DNA from: a virus
Virus record (IMG/VR): IMGVR_UViG_3300007539_000002
Location: 1 to 45,817 of that record
DNA: 45,817 nucleotides
Reading direction: 5' to 3' (one strand)
The notes beneath the pieces were generated by a model. That model saw nothing but the letters and a program-made list of their open reading frames with translations, searched no databases and was not told the origin of the DNA. A program made the position numbers and the translations under genes. Of the stretch, positions 7,222 through 16,333 are shown one piece after another. Positions within the stretch are counted from its first letter, which is position 1; each line of letters opens with the position of its first letter.

Positions 7222-8544
7222 CTAGTAGTTCGGGACCGGGTTGAACTCGGACGCCGTTACGTTCGGAGTCGAGATGCCGGTGAGGGCACCATGGCGGTTA
7301 CGGCGCGGGGAGAACGAGTTGCAGTAATCCCGCACGAACCACTCCTTACCGTCGTAGTCGGAGATCCGCTCGTACATCGAACCATCTTCGTCGAAGTACC
7401 CAGCCTCGACCAACGAGATCGTGTACAGGTCTTCGTTGCAGATGGAGTACAGCACGTCTTCGAGCTGATACGGATCAGCCGCGAAGTCGAAGCCAGAAAT
7501 GCGGATGCTCTGGTAGCCGCCCTCAAGCGTCTTGCCCAAGGACTGCTGCTGCTGGAACCCAACGAGCGTGCGAGCAAGCTCGGCAAGAACCGCAGGGTGA
7601 GTGAGCATCGTGTGCGAATCCGGCCCCACGGGGTACGTGGATTTCGCCTGATGCTTCTGGACGAACTCCGTGACCTCAATGTGGTCGAACGTGCTCGAAC
7701 TGGTACGGAAAGGCTTCCAGCGCGGGAAGGACGCTTCCGAAATGTTGAACACGGTGGTAGCCGCACCGGCAGGATCGACGATGTCAATCAGGCCGTTTTT
7801 GGCCTGCTGGTACTCGTCGTCGTAGTAGTCGGTTGCGATGTTGTTGGTCGTCGCCGCAACGATGATGTCGTTTGCAGCGATGGCAGCACTCGGCTCCCAC
7901 GTTGCCGCAGAGTCCATCGTGACCGTGTTGGTCGCGTAGGCAATCGACGACACAATGCCCGCGCCCGCCTGTGCGTTCGCGGCCGACGAGTCGCGCCACC
8001 CGATGACCATGCCCTCATCCATCAGGGCAAGCGGCTCCTGTCCGGTGATGCCGTACCCGTCTTTTGCCACCCACACCGTGCTGCTGGTGCGGCTGCTGAC
8101 GAGGCAAAGCGTACCGTTGCTGGAGCCGACCGCATGACGGATCTCCATGAGGCGGAACGCGCCCCACATCTGATCGAACAGGCGGCTGCCGAAATCGGCG
8201 AACGAACCGGGGCCCTTGATGGCCGCCGCTTCAGTGAAGTTGTCCACCGCCCTGCGGACGTAGCGACGAACAGGAGTCGTCTGCCAGTTCGCAGCGTCGA
8301 AGTGGGTGCTGTCCGGCAGTGCCCCGGACGTAGCAAGTGCGCCGCTCGGACGCTGAAGATCGGTTGCGCCGACGAGGACCTCGCCGTCGTAACGGTACTG
8401 CCCCTCGCTAGCGTTCATGAAGAGCTGCGCCGTGATCGATTCCCAGCGCACGGCTGGGAGAACGTCCCCGGTGTAGATCTCATGAACAAGGCCCTGAATG
8501 TCCGTCAGGGCCTCGACATTAGACTGCTGGCTGCCAAAGGCCAT
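7222..8544 (-). CDS. Major capsid protein
   Basis: 440 residues, close to the P22 coat length. It follows the scaffold gene and has a strong SD (GCAGGAGAT) before ATG 8544. The N-terminus (QGLVHEIYTGDVLPAVRWESI) and the extended central part with beta-strand insertions fit an HK97-fold coat protein. The gene order portal-scaffold-coat supports this. A single strong hairpin follows the gene. The family call is by context and general pattern, without a motif unique to the family. Confidence 0.85.
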   Translation of the reverse strand: MAFGSQQSNVEALTDIQGLVHEIYTGDVLPAVRWESITAQLFMNASEGQYRYDGEVLVGATDLQRPSGALATSGALPDSTHFDAANWQTTPVRRYVRRAVDNFTEAAAIKGPGSFADFGSRLFDQMWGAFRLMEIRHAVGSSNGTLCLVSSRTSSTVWVAKDGYGITGQEPLALMDEGMVIGWRDSSAANAQAGAGIVSSIAYATNTVTMDSAATWEPSAAIAANDIIVAATTNNIATDYYDDEYQQAKNGLIDIVDPAGAATTVFNISEASFPRWKPFRTSSSTFDHIEVTEFVQKHQAKSTYPVGPDSHTMLTHPAVLAELARTLVGFQQQQSLGKTLEGGYQSIRISGFDFAADPYQLEDVLYSICNEDLYTISLVEAGYFDEDGSMYERISDYDGKEWFVRDYCNSFSPRRNRHGALTGISTPNVTASEFNPVPNY

Positions 8545-8559
8545 GGTTATCTCCTGCGA

Positions 8560-9834
8560 CTACTGGCGACCGCTGTACGCCTCCTTGAGACGCTCGCGCA
8601 GATCACCTCGTATCGCTCTCTGTCTGGTTCCGTGTGATTGGGCCGGGTCGACTCTTTGTGTGTCTTCGGCTCGGCCCTGTGACTTGACGGCTGGCGGAGA
8701 GGGTGGCCTGCTCGCATGCCGCTGTGCGGTTTCTTTGAGCTTGGCTTTTTCCTGCTCCGCAAACTTTGCCCGCTCAGCCTGCACCGCTTTCTGAGCCTCT
8801 TTCTGCATGCGCTCCTTGTGGACGCCCTGCAGATGTTCGGCAACTCTTGGGTCTTTGACGTAATGACCATCCACCCACGAGAAGAACTCTTGGGTGCTCG
8901 CTGCCATCGGGGAGCGCCCCTGATTTTGCAGCGTGAGGTTGCGCGTGTCGACGTATTCCGCGTACTGGGTCGCAGCTACTTGCATGCGTTGTGCAAGCTC
9001 GCCGTTCTTCAGCCACATCGGATACTTGCTAGGAGCTTGCTGCGCGATGTTGACCATAAACTGTTGGGCCTCCATCTCGAACTGTGCAGCTTGCACTGCA
9101 GCATCTTCGGCAGCTCTGACACGCTCGTCGTCTTGACGCCTGAGCCCAGCCTCAAAAATCTCCGCACGTTCAGGGTCTACCTCGCGGATTTGGCGTAGGT
9201 AGTCCTGCGTCTTCGGGTCATTCAGAGGGCTGTCGTCAGCAGGCTTGCTGAGCGCTTCGAGTCTCGCTTTGAGCCTGACGTTTTCCTCCTGCACGGCGGT
9301 TAACGCGGTGCGGGATTCCTCGACTTCCCTGCGCCGGGACGCGCCATTGGCTAGCGTCCTGATGTGGCGTTCAAGATGTGGCGGCACTCCGTCGAGTGTC
9401 CGTACACCCTGAGCATACAGGGGATTGCTCTCGTCGATCTCAATGGTGACCGTGCTGTCGGCGAACGTATCGGCCTGTGCACTGTCTTCGGAACCAGTAG
9501 CGACCGGATCGGCAGCACTGGCTTCCTGCTCTCCCTCGAACCGCCCGGCGTCATCGCGGGGTTGCTCGTGAGAGTGATGCGTTTTTTCGGCCTCTTCGGC
9601 TCGTGCCTTGAGGCGAGTTGCTACGTCCTGACGCACGCTCTTTCTGCCATCGCCCCTGTAGGACTCTTGGCTAGCTAGCGCCAGTTCATCAAGTGTCGGC
9701 TGGGCAGAAGGCGCTGACTCCGTATTAACCGGCGGGGTTTCTACGGAGGGAGATTCAGCGGGTAGGCCCTCTACCGCAGCCGGTGATTCTGCTACCGGCG
9801 CAGCTACTGCGCTTTCGGTGACTTGTTCGCTCAT
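8560..9834 (-). CDS. Scaffolding protein
   Basis: 424 residues with very high Glu, Gln, Ala and Arg. The N-terminus is acidic and probably disordered (to about residue 110). Long coiled coils follow, and the C-terminus is basic (RLKEAYSGRQ). This is the usual composition of a phage scaffold, which binds coat protein through a basic C-terminal helix-turn-helix and leaves the procapsid. It lies exactly between portal and coat genes and is joined to the portal gene by ATGA. Confidence 0.8.
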   Translation of the reverse strand: MSEQVTESAVAAPVAESPAAVEGLPAESPSVETPPVNTESAPSAQPTLDELALASQESYRGDGRKSVRQDVATRLKARAEEAEKTHHSHEQPRDDAGRFEGEQEASAADPVATGSEDSAQADTFADSTVTIEIDESNPLYAQGVRTLDGVPPHLERHIRTLANGASRRREVEESRTALTAVQEENVRLKARLEALSKPADDSPLNDPKTQDYLRQIREVDPERAEIFEAGLRRQDDERVRAAEDAAVQAAQFEMEAQQFMVNIAQQAPSKYPMWLKNGELAQRMQVAATQYAEYVDTRNLTLQNQGRSPMAASTQEFFSWVDGHYVKDPRVAEHLQGVHKERMQKEAQKAVQAERAKFAEQEKAKLKETAQRHASRPPSPPAVKSQGRAEDTQRVDPAQSHGTRQRAIRGDLRERLKEAYSGRQ

Positions 9835-12089
9835 GGTGTTACTCGGTTGACCTGAGCAGCGAATTGCTTGTCAGCCTGTACCATGCCCCCAGCCGTGGGC
9901 GTGGTGCCCTGCTGGTTCGGACTGAAAGCCGCTGCGACGGATGAGGCGCTGGCCCGAACGGCTGGCGCTTTCCCGCCGCCCTGCGCCGCTGCTGCGGCTT
10001 GCTGGGCGGCTACTTGCTCCTGCTGACCGGCGAGCCACATCCAGAACTGATTCTGTCTGAACACGGCTATGCGCCTAGCAAGAGCGTCTTCGGTTTCGTC
10101 CTGTGTGATGACGGACAGAACCGTAATGTGCTCCTGAATGTCGTCGTCCATCAGGGCTGGATGTATCTGATCGACATACTGGGCCAGCATCATGCCTGCC
10201 TGCTGCACCATCGGATCAGCCATCGTGTCGCCCATCTGCGGGTACACCTGTCGGAATTGCTTGGCGACCTTGCGAATCGTCGCGTTGATGATGCGCGGTC
10301 TGCGCTCTCTGACCTCTGCCGGGTCGTCAATCGCCCTGAACAGAGAGGAGTCAGGCCAGTGCCTGCGCAATTCCCGAGTACCGATAACCTGTTCTCCGCG
10401 CTGGTCGACCAGACCGAACAGGTTCATGAGCTGCTGGGCTTTTGCCTCAGTGCTCGTGCCGAACGCAGATACCAGCCGGAAGATCGGCGGGCGCTCGGAC
10501 ATCATTGTACGGTCGACGTAAGGCTCGGCTAGATGGGCAACCTCGTCGCCTATCAGGCCGATCATGCGCGGCACGTCCATGTATTGCTTCGCCAGCTTCC
10601 AATTCAAGCGGGCGAACGCTTCAAGTTCTTCTTTTGTACGCTGAGCCATGGGCCCGAAGATGCTGTCATCGGCCTGCTGCAGCGCAATGATAGCTTTTCC
10701 TGACCCTTTCATTTCGCCACGGGACGCCGCCTGCCACCCACCCTTGCGGTACATGCCCTCAAGCACGCGGTTGATCTTGCTCTCCAGAATGCTCACATGC
10801 CGTGCAGGGTATTCCAGATAGCGCATTTCGACGGAGCCCGGACCCAGCGGCTCCATCTCAAGCAAAGTGTCGCCGTAGTAGTTAATGCTCTGCACGTTGA
10901 CGCCGCCGGTCGACGCCAGAGGGGGCTTGGAGGCCCTGCGCAGATACTCGTTGACCATCGATTCGAGCTGGTTGAGCTGAATCTGATCGTCGTCGATGTC
11001 TGCTACAAATGGCTTACCTGTTGGGTCATCCGCTCTCTGATGTGAATAAATATTCACGGTTGAGAAGCAGCGCCCCGGCAATTCACCCTGCCACAACAGC
11101 GTTGGCGTGCCGATGCCACCTCGCGCCTCTTCGCGGGAGGTGCCCGACATTCCTTGCAGGGCGATGATGGACAGGCGTCCGTTTGGCCATTCCGGCAAGA
11201 TTCCGGGCAGAATCTCGTCGTATATGCAGGCAATCAGCTCGTCATGGCCCCAGCCCATCGACATCATCGATGAGCCGTGTACCATGCTGGCCGCCTGTGT
11301 CCACTGCTGAACGATACGCTGGTAGGTCGATGCGCTCGGCAGGCGTTCGTTTCCTTCGAGGTCCATACGCCCGAATGCTTGCCGGACTAGATCGGCAGGC
11401 AGCACGCGGCCGTAGGTCTGTCGATGGATGCTTGTACGCCGTGACCCGGAATCGAAGATCGTGTCGAACGGATTACCGACCCAATTGTCCAGCATGCCCG
11501 GCCTCGGGCCGATTACGGGATTGCCGAACTGGTCGCGAGCGATGATCGACTCGTACGGGTCGTACGTCATGTCGTCGCGCCAAGCAGCATGGATCGGGCA
11601 GAACCCGTAGCAGGCGGCCATGTACTTGGCCTCCGCCATGAGCGCGTTCCAGCTTTGCTCGTAGATCTGATTGTTGATCAGCGCCTGATCGATCAACGCA
11701 GCCTCTCGCGCCTCACGAGACATAGATGCCTCTACCACCATGCGGTAGGGCTGTGTCGTCAGGTGCGCTACATAGTTGTCCACAATGGGACGTAGCTGGT
11801 TGTTCTGCACACGCGAGACGCCCGACAGGGAAGTCGGGATCTTCAATCTTTGCCCGTGATACAGGTCGTACCACTGGCTACCGCCCTCACCGTCTACGTG
11901 CAGCAGATACTTCTGAGCTGTCAGGTCGCGGTGTTTGCGGCTACGCAGGCCTCTCCAATGAAACTCACGGATCTCGGTGGCAATGGATTCTGCAGACACG
12001 ACTCCCTGAGCATCAGCCTGATCATTGACGAGGCTAGGAATGCCCGGTGTACGCTGCGCAAAAGCCTGCTGGCTATACCCGTCCGACAT
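9831..12089 (-). CDS. Portal protein
   Basis: 752 residues, similar in length to the P22 portal (725). The N-terminal region contains the motif NNQLRPIVDNYVAHLT (residues about 95-112), typical of podovirus portals, followed by long helices and a Gln/Ala-rich C-terminal part that could form the barrel. It forms the dodecameric ring through which DNA enters and leaves the head. It is followed by scaffold and coat genes and preceded by terminase. The 12103-12357 gene ends 13 bases before its ATG. Confidence 0.9.
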   Translation of the reverse strand: MSDGYSQQAFAQRTPGIPSLVNDQADAQGVVSAESIATEIREFHWRGLRSRKHRDLTAQKYLLHVDGEGGSQWYDLYHGQRLKIPTSLSGVSRVQNNQLRPIVDNYVAHLTTQPYRMVVEASMSREAREAALIDQALINNQIYEQSWNALMAEAKYMAACYGFCPIHAAWRDDMTYDPYESIIARDQFGNPVIGPRPGMLDNWVGNPFDTIFDSGSRRTSIHRQTYGRVLPADLVRQAFGRMDLEGNERLPSASTYQRIVQQWTQAASMVHGSSMMSMGWGHDELIACIYDEILPGILPEWPNGRLSIIALQGMSGTSREEARGGIGTPTLLWQGELPGRCFSTVNIYSHQRADDPTGKPFVADIDDDQIQLNQLESMVNEYLRRASKPPLASTGGVNVQSINYYGDTLLEMEPLGPGSVEMRYLEYPARHVSILESKINRVLEGMYRKGGWQAASRGEMKGSGKAIIALQQADDSIFGPMAQRTKEELEAFARLNWKLAKQYMDVPRMIGLIGDEVAHLAEPYVDRTMMSERPPIFRLVSAFGTSTEAKAQQLMNLFGLVDQRGEQVIGTRELRRHWPDSSLFRAIDDPAEVRERRPRIINATIRKVAKQFRQVYPQMGDTMADPMVQQAGMMLAQYVDQIHPALMDDDIQEHITVLSVITQDETEDALARRIAVFRQNQFWMWLAGQQEQVAAQQAAAAAQGGGKAPAVRASASSVAAAFSPNQQGTTPTAGGMVQADKQFAAQVNRVTP

Positions 12090-12102
12090 GTCTGAAATGT
12101 AC

Positions 12103-12357
12103 CTAGTCGCGCAAGTCGCCTTTATCCGTGACAGGCCTGACGTGTTTCCAGTAGATCTCGGTCAGGCCTTCTCTGGGCAATCTTGCGCAATCGTGCTTCT
12201 TCAGAATGCGCTTGACGTGTACACGTATCGTGGACTGAGAGATGCCCATGACGCGCTCAACGTCATCCCAACTCAGCCCGTCCTTGCCCACGAGGTACAG
12301 GATTTCCAACTGGCGATCAGACAGCTTTGACAACGGGTGGTCGTCGTCAATTAACAT
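12103..12357 (-). CDS. LuxR-type helix-turn-helix protein
   Basis: 84 residues. LSDRQLEILYLVGKDGLSWD (residues 12-31) with VERVMGISQSTIRVHVKRIL (33-52) matches the GerE/LuxR C-terminal DNA-binding domain: L.R..E.L.l...G.s..eIA..l..s..TV..H...I. There is no sensor domain, so it may bind DNA constitutively. It overlaps the upstream gene by 11 bases, between terminase and portal genes. A role as a late-gene regulator is inferred from the domain and unusual place. Confidence 0.8.
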   Translation of the reverse strand: MLIDDDHPLSKLSDRQLEILYLVGKDGLSWDDVERVMGISQSTIRVHVKRILKKHDCARLPREGLTEIYWKHVRPVTDKGDLRD

Positions 12358-12697
12358 GCTCCGTCTCTACCTCCGTCATGAGTCTGTAGATCTCCTCCCA
12401 CGGCGTGCCCTGCCTTCTGGCGTTGCGGATGTCGATCTGGATCGTGTCCCGAATGGCGACTGACGAGTACCCTTTGATGATTTCTTCAATGTGTTCAGGG
12501 ATTGCCTCGGTCATCCAGCTCGGGTCCTGCTGCTGACCGGGCGCGTCTGGCGGCAGACCCGGTCGCTCTTTCATGCCGAAATTCTTGCGCTGCAGCGTGA
12601 CGATGCTGTCGAGCAGCTTGTCGTTTTGTAGACGTAGCCGGGCGTTCTCGTCCAGCGCTAACTCAAGCGCGACACGGCTTACCCAAGGCATTTTCAC
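12347..12697 (-). CDS. Small helical protein between terminase and portal
   Basis: 116 residues from a GTG at 12697 that overlaps the upstream TGA (GTGA). ATG at 12691 is the alternative start. Residues 8-40 form a likely coiled coil, and the second half is helical and charged (IEEIIKGYSS...MTEVETEHV). Function unknown. Confidence 0.6.
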   Translation of the reverse strand: MKMPWVSRVALELALDENARLRLQNDKLLDSIVTLQRKNFGMKERPGLPPDAPGQQQDPSWMTEAIPEHIEEIIKGYSSVAIRDTIQIDIRNARRQGTPWEEIYRLMTEVETEHVN

Positions 12698-12873
12698 TTC
12701 TTCTTTGCCGCCTTCTTCTTGGGTGCGGCCTTCTTGGCGGGCTCGCCCAGCGTGACGCTCACCTCGGAGCAGCCCATGCGCTGCAGCTTGGCCACGAACG
12801 TGTCCATCGCCTTGGCGATGGCTGCGTCCCGCACGCTACCGCTTACCAGCTTGATGACCATGTGCATTTTCAT
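12694..12873 (-). CDS. Small protein with Lys/Ala-rich histone-like tail
   Basis: 59 residues. ATG at 12873 overlaps the stop of the upstream gene (ATGA), and its own TGA overlaps the next GTG. The first 40 residues look like a small beta-alpha domain (MHMVIKLVSGSVRDAAIAKA). The end is AKKAAPKKKAAKKK, like histone H1 or HU-type tails. It may bind DNA or RNA during packaging. Coupling on both sides supports a real gene. Confidence 0.65.
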   Translation of the reverse strand: MKMHMVIKLVSGSVRDAAIAKAMDTFVAKLQRMGCSEVSVTLGEPAKKAAPKKKAAKKK

Positions 12874-13145
12874 GCTTCGATACCCCCTGTGCTGAATGGA
12901 TCAGGGAACCCGGCCCCTCGTGGTCCGGGCTTGCCGGATAGCTGGTCGAGGTCTGCAACCAGCATTTCCAGCAATGACAGTGTGGCCAGCGGGGAGACTA
13001 GAAGTTCCATCTCCATCATGTCGCCCGCATACTTGCTGCCCACTTGTATTTCGATGCCTTGCTCACGGAGCCTTGCCTTCACCCTCAGTGCTCTGTGCAG
13101 GATCGGCTCCATCGTGTCCGTCTTGCCTGTCAACTTCTCCGTCAT
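12870..13145 (-). CDS. Hypothetical protein in packaging operon
   Basis: 91 residues. The start at 13145 is chosen for the CAGGAG eight bases upstream; a longer frame opens at 13184. It overlaps the 13063-13557 gene by 83 bases in another frame. The centre is helical with a Leu-rich segment (LATLSLLEMLVADLDQLSG). Function unknown. Confidence 0.6.
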   Translation of the reverse strand: MTEKLTGKTDTMEPILHRALRVKARLREQGIEIQVGSKYAGDMMEMELLVSPLATLSLLEMLVADLDQLSGKPGPRGAGFPDPFSTGGIEA

Positions 13146-13557
13146 CGTGCAATCTCCTGAACTTGAACGGCAGTTTGGCCCCAAGCCAGATAATCCACGC
13201 CTTCGATCTGAGGGCCCAGCGTTCGTAGAAGGGTTTTTCTAGGTAGTCCAGATACCGCTCGACTGCGTCGAGTCTGGCGGCCATCGGCATGAGGTAGCGT
13301 GTCTGCCAGATGCTCATGGCATTGAACACGTCGGCCCTAGTGGTCTGCTTTCGCAACCACTTTGCCTTGTCCTCCTCATCCTGTTTCGAGATGCGTTCGA
13401 GTCGTCTGACGGCGTCTTGGTCGGCAACGTCGAGGAACTCTTGCAGACTTTCCTCTGACTTGCCGTACAGCATGCCGTCCACGGCTTTGACGGTTTTGGG
13501 GGTCGCGCTAGCGCGTGCGAGTATGTTCGCCTTGCGCTTGCTTGCTCGTCGACTCAC
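13063..13557 (-). CDS. Basic protein downstream of large terminase
   Basis: 164 residues from a GTG that overlaps the terminase stop (GTGA). The N-terminus is very basic (MSRRASKRKANILAR), the middle helical, and a hydrophobic patch (KAWIIWLGAKLPFKF) lies near residues 118-132. The C-terminus is acidic and Gly/Gln-rich. It could be a DNA-binding or membrane-associated accessory of packaging. Family not recognised. Confidence 0.6.
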   Translation of the reverse strand: MSRRASKRKANILARASATPKTVKAVDGMLYGKSEESLQEFLDVADQDAVRRLERISKQDEEDKAKWLRKQTTRADVFNAMSIWQTRYLMPMAARLDAVERYLDYLEKPFYERWALRSKAWIIWLGAKLPFKFRRLHDDGEVDRQDGHDGADPAQSTEGEGKAP

Positions 13558-15167
13558 CTGACAATCTCCTCCTTGACCCGTGCGGCCAGTCTTTCCAGCC
13601 CGTAGTCAATGTTGGGGTTGAGTGGTTGCTGCACTTCTACATCGCCCTCACCACCTTTGTAGTGGCTCATGATGGCGTAACGCAGGGCGGCAATCATGTC
13701 TGCGCCGTCTGCGGTATTGTCGTCGGGGTCCTGCCGCTGTGCCTGATCTGCGCCCGGTCTCGGGTAGCGCCACTGGCTGATCTCGTACAGGAGGCGGGAG
13801 CCTATCTGGGGCGAACCTTCGGACGCAGCGCTTTGCCCAAGCCGCCAAGAGCTTGTCTGGCCCAGTGCCTTATCGACCACCAGCGCATCGCGATGCAGGA
13901 GAGTGTTGACCAACCTGACAGACGCTGGGCGGGCCTTGTTCTCTGCGCGTACTGCACGGATGCGATATGGAGACTCGATACGCTTGAGTTCCCTGTTGAC
14001 CTCGGAGATGTCTGTCGGGTTCGCGGCATCACCCCACAGACGAGTTGTGGAAGGGGCTCGCCATTGCGTGAGGTGATCGTGAATACGCTGGGCCCTGACA
14101 GAGAGATCCTCCTTCTGGCTGAAGTACTCGTATACGACATGTGCGCGTTTGTCAGGGTCCACGACGAGGTGGACGAAGGCGAAGCGCCAGTATCCAAAGT
14201 CGATACCGCATACGTGGTTCCAGTTTTCTTGGAAAACCTGCGCATGCCGTTTTTCGTCGCTCCAGTCCTCTGTGTGGCGATTCGGGTCGAATCTGATAGC
14301 GATGCCCGATGGTGTTGCGAATTTGCCGTAGAGGCGCGCCTGAGCCTGCGCAGGGTCATTCTCGAACTCCTTCGTGATCGCTTCGATCAGATCCGGCGTG
14401 ATGCTCGGGTTGTCGGCCAGACCCGCGTGGCTGCAGTAGTGATCTAGCAGCTTTCCACGCCGCCAAGGCGCGTAGATGCGGTGGTACATCCACGTCAGAC
14501 CCAGCAGGGGAGTCGCCGTACAGATTGTGGTACCACCAAACCTGAGCAGGCGGGGCTGAATCTCGTCCCACACGCTCTCCGGGTGCTCCTCGTCGAGCCA
14601 CACATGGTTGACGCGAGCACTCTGGTACTTCGCAGCGCCCTGCTCCGCACTCTTGCCCACGATGTAACTGATCTTGCCGTTGTCCGCTCTGATCTTGATT
14701 ACACGTTTCGTGCTTCTCTGCTTGGGCGGAGGCGCATCTACGATTCTTTCCGGTGGTATCCACGTCAGGATCTCCGGCAAAAGGATGTTCTCCCACAGGT
14801 CCCACGTCAGGGCGCTGGCCCAGATGAGCACACCGGGCTCCCAGCGCTGCTGCGGGTGCCTACCCAGTGCAAGGAGGCTCACGTCGATGGCACCGCAGGT
14901 CGTTTTTCCTGTCTGGTTTGCCCAGAACAGCCACCGATGGCGGCCGGGATCGTTCAGCGCCTCGATTTGTTTGGGGTGCATCTGGCCGGGCATCATGATC
15001 TCGGTCTTGCTGAGGTCGTATTCCCACGGCTCGGTGACCTCCGGGTCGAGCAAAACCTTCAAGGGGTCGATTTCGCCGCCGACCATGGCGTGCTTGGCCT
15101 TGGTCGTAAGCTCGTGGAGGTGCAGATAGCCCTCCAGATCGTCGAGGCCCCTGAAAAAGTCGCTCAC
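13554..15167 (-). CDS. terL: Terminase large subunit
   Basis: 537 residues, GTG start overlapping the stop of the putative small terminase. The N-terminal ATPase has a Walker A-type motif ANQTGKTT (83-90) and Walker B VWLDEE (189-194). The C-terminal RNase H-like nuclease shows GIDFGYW (about 321-327, first catalytic Asp), a second acidic site at LWGDAANP, and a late acidic site at ADGADMIAALRYA. It pumps DNA through the portal and cuts the concatemer. The small terminase candidate is just upstream. Confidence 0.93.
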   Translation of the reverse strand: MSDFFRGLDDLEGYLHLHELTTKAKHAMVGGEIDPLKVLLDPEVTEPWEYDLSKTEIMMPGQMHPKQIEALNDPGRHRWLFWANQTGKTTCGAIDVSLLALGRHPQQRWEPGVLIWASALTWDLWENILLPEILTWIPPERIVDAPPPKQRSTKRVIKIRADNGKISYIVGKSAEQGAAKYQSARVNHVWLDEEHPESVWDEIQPRLLRFGGTTICTATPLLGLTWMYHRIYAPWRRGKLLDHYCSHAGLADNPSITPDLIEAITKEFENDPAQAQARLYGKFATPSGIAIRFDPNRHTEDWSDEKRHAQVFQENWNHVCGIDFGYWRFAFVHLVVDPDKRAHVVYEYFSQKEDLSVRAQRIHDHLTQWRAPSTTRLWGDAANPTDISEVNRELKRIESPYRIRAVRAENKARPASVRLVNTLLHRDALVVDKALGQTSSWRLGQSAASEGSPQIGSRLLYEISQWRYPRPGADQAQRQDPDDNTADGADMIAALRYAIMSHYKGGEGDVEVQQPLNPNIDYGLERLAARVKEEIVR

Positions 15168-15595
15168 TCCATGTCACCTGTCAGATGTTGCTTGAGCACT
15201 TCGGCCCATCTGCGCTCTACACGGGCCAGAATCTGCTCATCCTTGACCTCTGCCTGCACAGCAAGGGCCAGAGCCTTGATCAGCTCGGGACTGAACGTGT
15301 CCTTGCGCTGCCCAATGCCGTATTTTGCCAGAAATTCCAGCGCCTGCAGCTTCTCGCGGGTCTTCGCGTCCTCGTCAGCAAGGACTGCGGCTGCAACGTG
15401 CATGCCCTCGGCCAGATCCCCGCGCATACGCTTGCGCAGTTCCGCCGGAGTCGGGCCTTTCTTGCCCCCACGCTGCCTGTACAGGTATCCGCCGTTGGCT
15501 TGAGGCTCCAACCACGTCCCATCGTCGCGCAAACGCGCACCCGGTCCCGGCAATAGCGGGACTTTCTCGTACTCCTGAGCGTCAGCCTTAGACAT
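15164..15595 (-). CDS. Putative terminase small subunit
   Basis: 143 residues directly before the large terminase with a GTGA overlap. The sequence is helical, with LRKRMRGDLAEGMHVAAAVL and AKTREKLQALEFLAKYGIG in the middle and a C-terminal helix. This is like the helix-bundle oligomerising region of many small terminases that recognise the packaging site. A clear HTH at the N-terminus is not seen, so the call rests on position, size and helicity. Confidence 0.65.
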   Translation of the reverse strand: MSKADAQEYEKVPLLPGPGARLRDDGTWLEPQANGGYLYRQRGGKKGPTPAELRKRMRGDLAEGMHVAAAVLADEDAKTREKLQALEFLAKYGIGQRKDTFSPELIKALALAVQAEVKDEQILARVERRWAEVLKQHLTGDME

Positions 15596-15836
15596 CTACC
15601 GTGTAGCCGTGCTTGCCGTAGCGAACTTTGAAGTCCGGCAGCACCCACGGCTGCTCAGATGGCTCATCTTGAGTCTCTTCAGGTGCACGAGGCTCATAGG
15701 GTGAGCCAAAATGCTCGTGAATGAGCCTGCATACGTACTCATCAAGCTCAATCAGGTACCGCTCCCGCTCCTCGTCGGACAAGGGCACGAGTTCGGCGTC
15801 GATAAATGAGCGCGTGAGCGTGAATTGGCGCGTCAT
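15588..15836 (-). CDS. Small acidic protein at head of late operon
   Basis: 82 residues. The start at 15836 has GGAGGG five bases upstream and the CCACCAC leader motif (15848-15854 on the minus strand) 11 bases before the ATG. It overlaps the next gene by eight bases. One amphipathic helix (SDEERERYLIELDEYVCRLI) is followed by an acidic Pro-rich segment. Function unknown. Confidence 0.65.
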   Translation of the reverse strand: MTRQFTLTRSFIDAELVPLSDEERERYLIELDEYVCRLIHEHFGSPYEPRAPEETQDEPSEQPWVLPDFKVRYGKHGYTVDV

Positions 15837-15856
15837 TTTTCCCTCCGGTGGTGGAA

Positions 15857-16087
15857 TCAGTCAGGAGTCCCGTCTTCCGGGGCCCCATCGGGCAAAAATC
15901 GAATATTGAGCGGGGGTTGGGCGGGGTTGCGGCGCGACACGATGTACCACGCCGCATTGCACGCCGGGCAAAGCATGTGCACGTAGCGCTCACGCCACAC
16001 ACCCGGCTCGGTCACGTCCCGCAGCACAATGCGCACCGTACGGCCGTAGTGCGCAAAGCAGTCGTCCGGGCGGCCAGATGGAGTCAC
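15857..16087 (-). CDS. Small Cys-containing protein, first gene of late unit
   Basis: 76 residues from a GTG at 16087. The frame is open further upstream, so the start is uncertain and no SD is seen. A CPAC pair (MLCPACNAAWYIV) and a second possible ligand suggest a zinc knuckle. It lies 20 bases before the next gene and downstream of an all-A/T stretch (16110-16118) that may be its promoter. It could also be non-coding. Confidence 0.4.
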   Translation of the reverse strand: MTPSGRPDDCFAHYGRTVRIVLRDVTEPGVWRERYVHMLCPACNAAWYIVSRRNPAQPPLNIRFLPDGAPEDGTPD

Positions 16088-16109
16088 ACACCGTGCAGAG
16101 CGACGGGGG

Positions 16110-16118
16110 TATATATAT
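16110..16118 (-). promoter_or_regulatory. AT-only stretch, candidate late promoter -10 region
   Basis: Nine consecutive A/T bases (TATATATAT) in otherwise very GC-rich DNA, 23 bases before the first minus-strand frame. No good -35 is seen at the right distance, so a phage activator or other sigma factor would be needed. Confidence 0.35.
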
Positions 16119-16313
16119 GGGACCCGGACGTGGGTTCCCGTGCAGCACGGTGCGGGGGGTGCCGGTGCCGGTGCCCCGTGCACGGGCGCAGTCGGCCCGC
16201 GCCTAACGCTCGTGCAGACCGTGCGAGCCCCCGCGCAGCCTTCGGCTCACATGCGTGCACGGCGGCTCTGCCGCACCGTCCTCTGTTCGTGTTCATGGTT
16301 CAAGCTCTCCCTT

Positions 16314-16333
16314 CCCTTGCTTCTAAGCAAGGG
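16314..16333. other. Perfect hairpin CCCTTGCTT/AAGCAAGGG
   Basis: Nine paired bases with a two-base loop. No T-run follows on either strand. It could be an operator, an RNA hairpin or a weak terminator for transcription entering from either side. Confidence 0.4.

Noticed and set aside
7291-8637. 448-codon open frame on the plus strand
   Set aside because: Fully antisense to the coat gene, with codon-position shadow from GC-rich DNA and no SD.
14481-15503. 340-codon plus frame
   Set aside because: Antisense to both terminase genes, no SD, no recognisable protein features.
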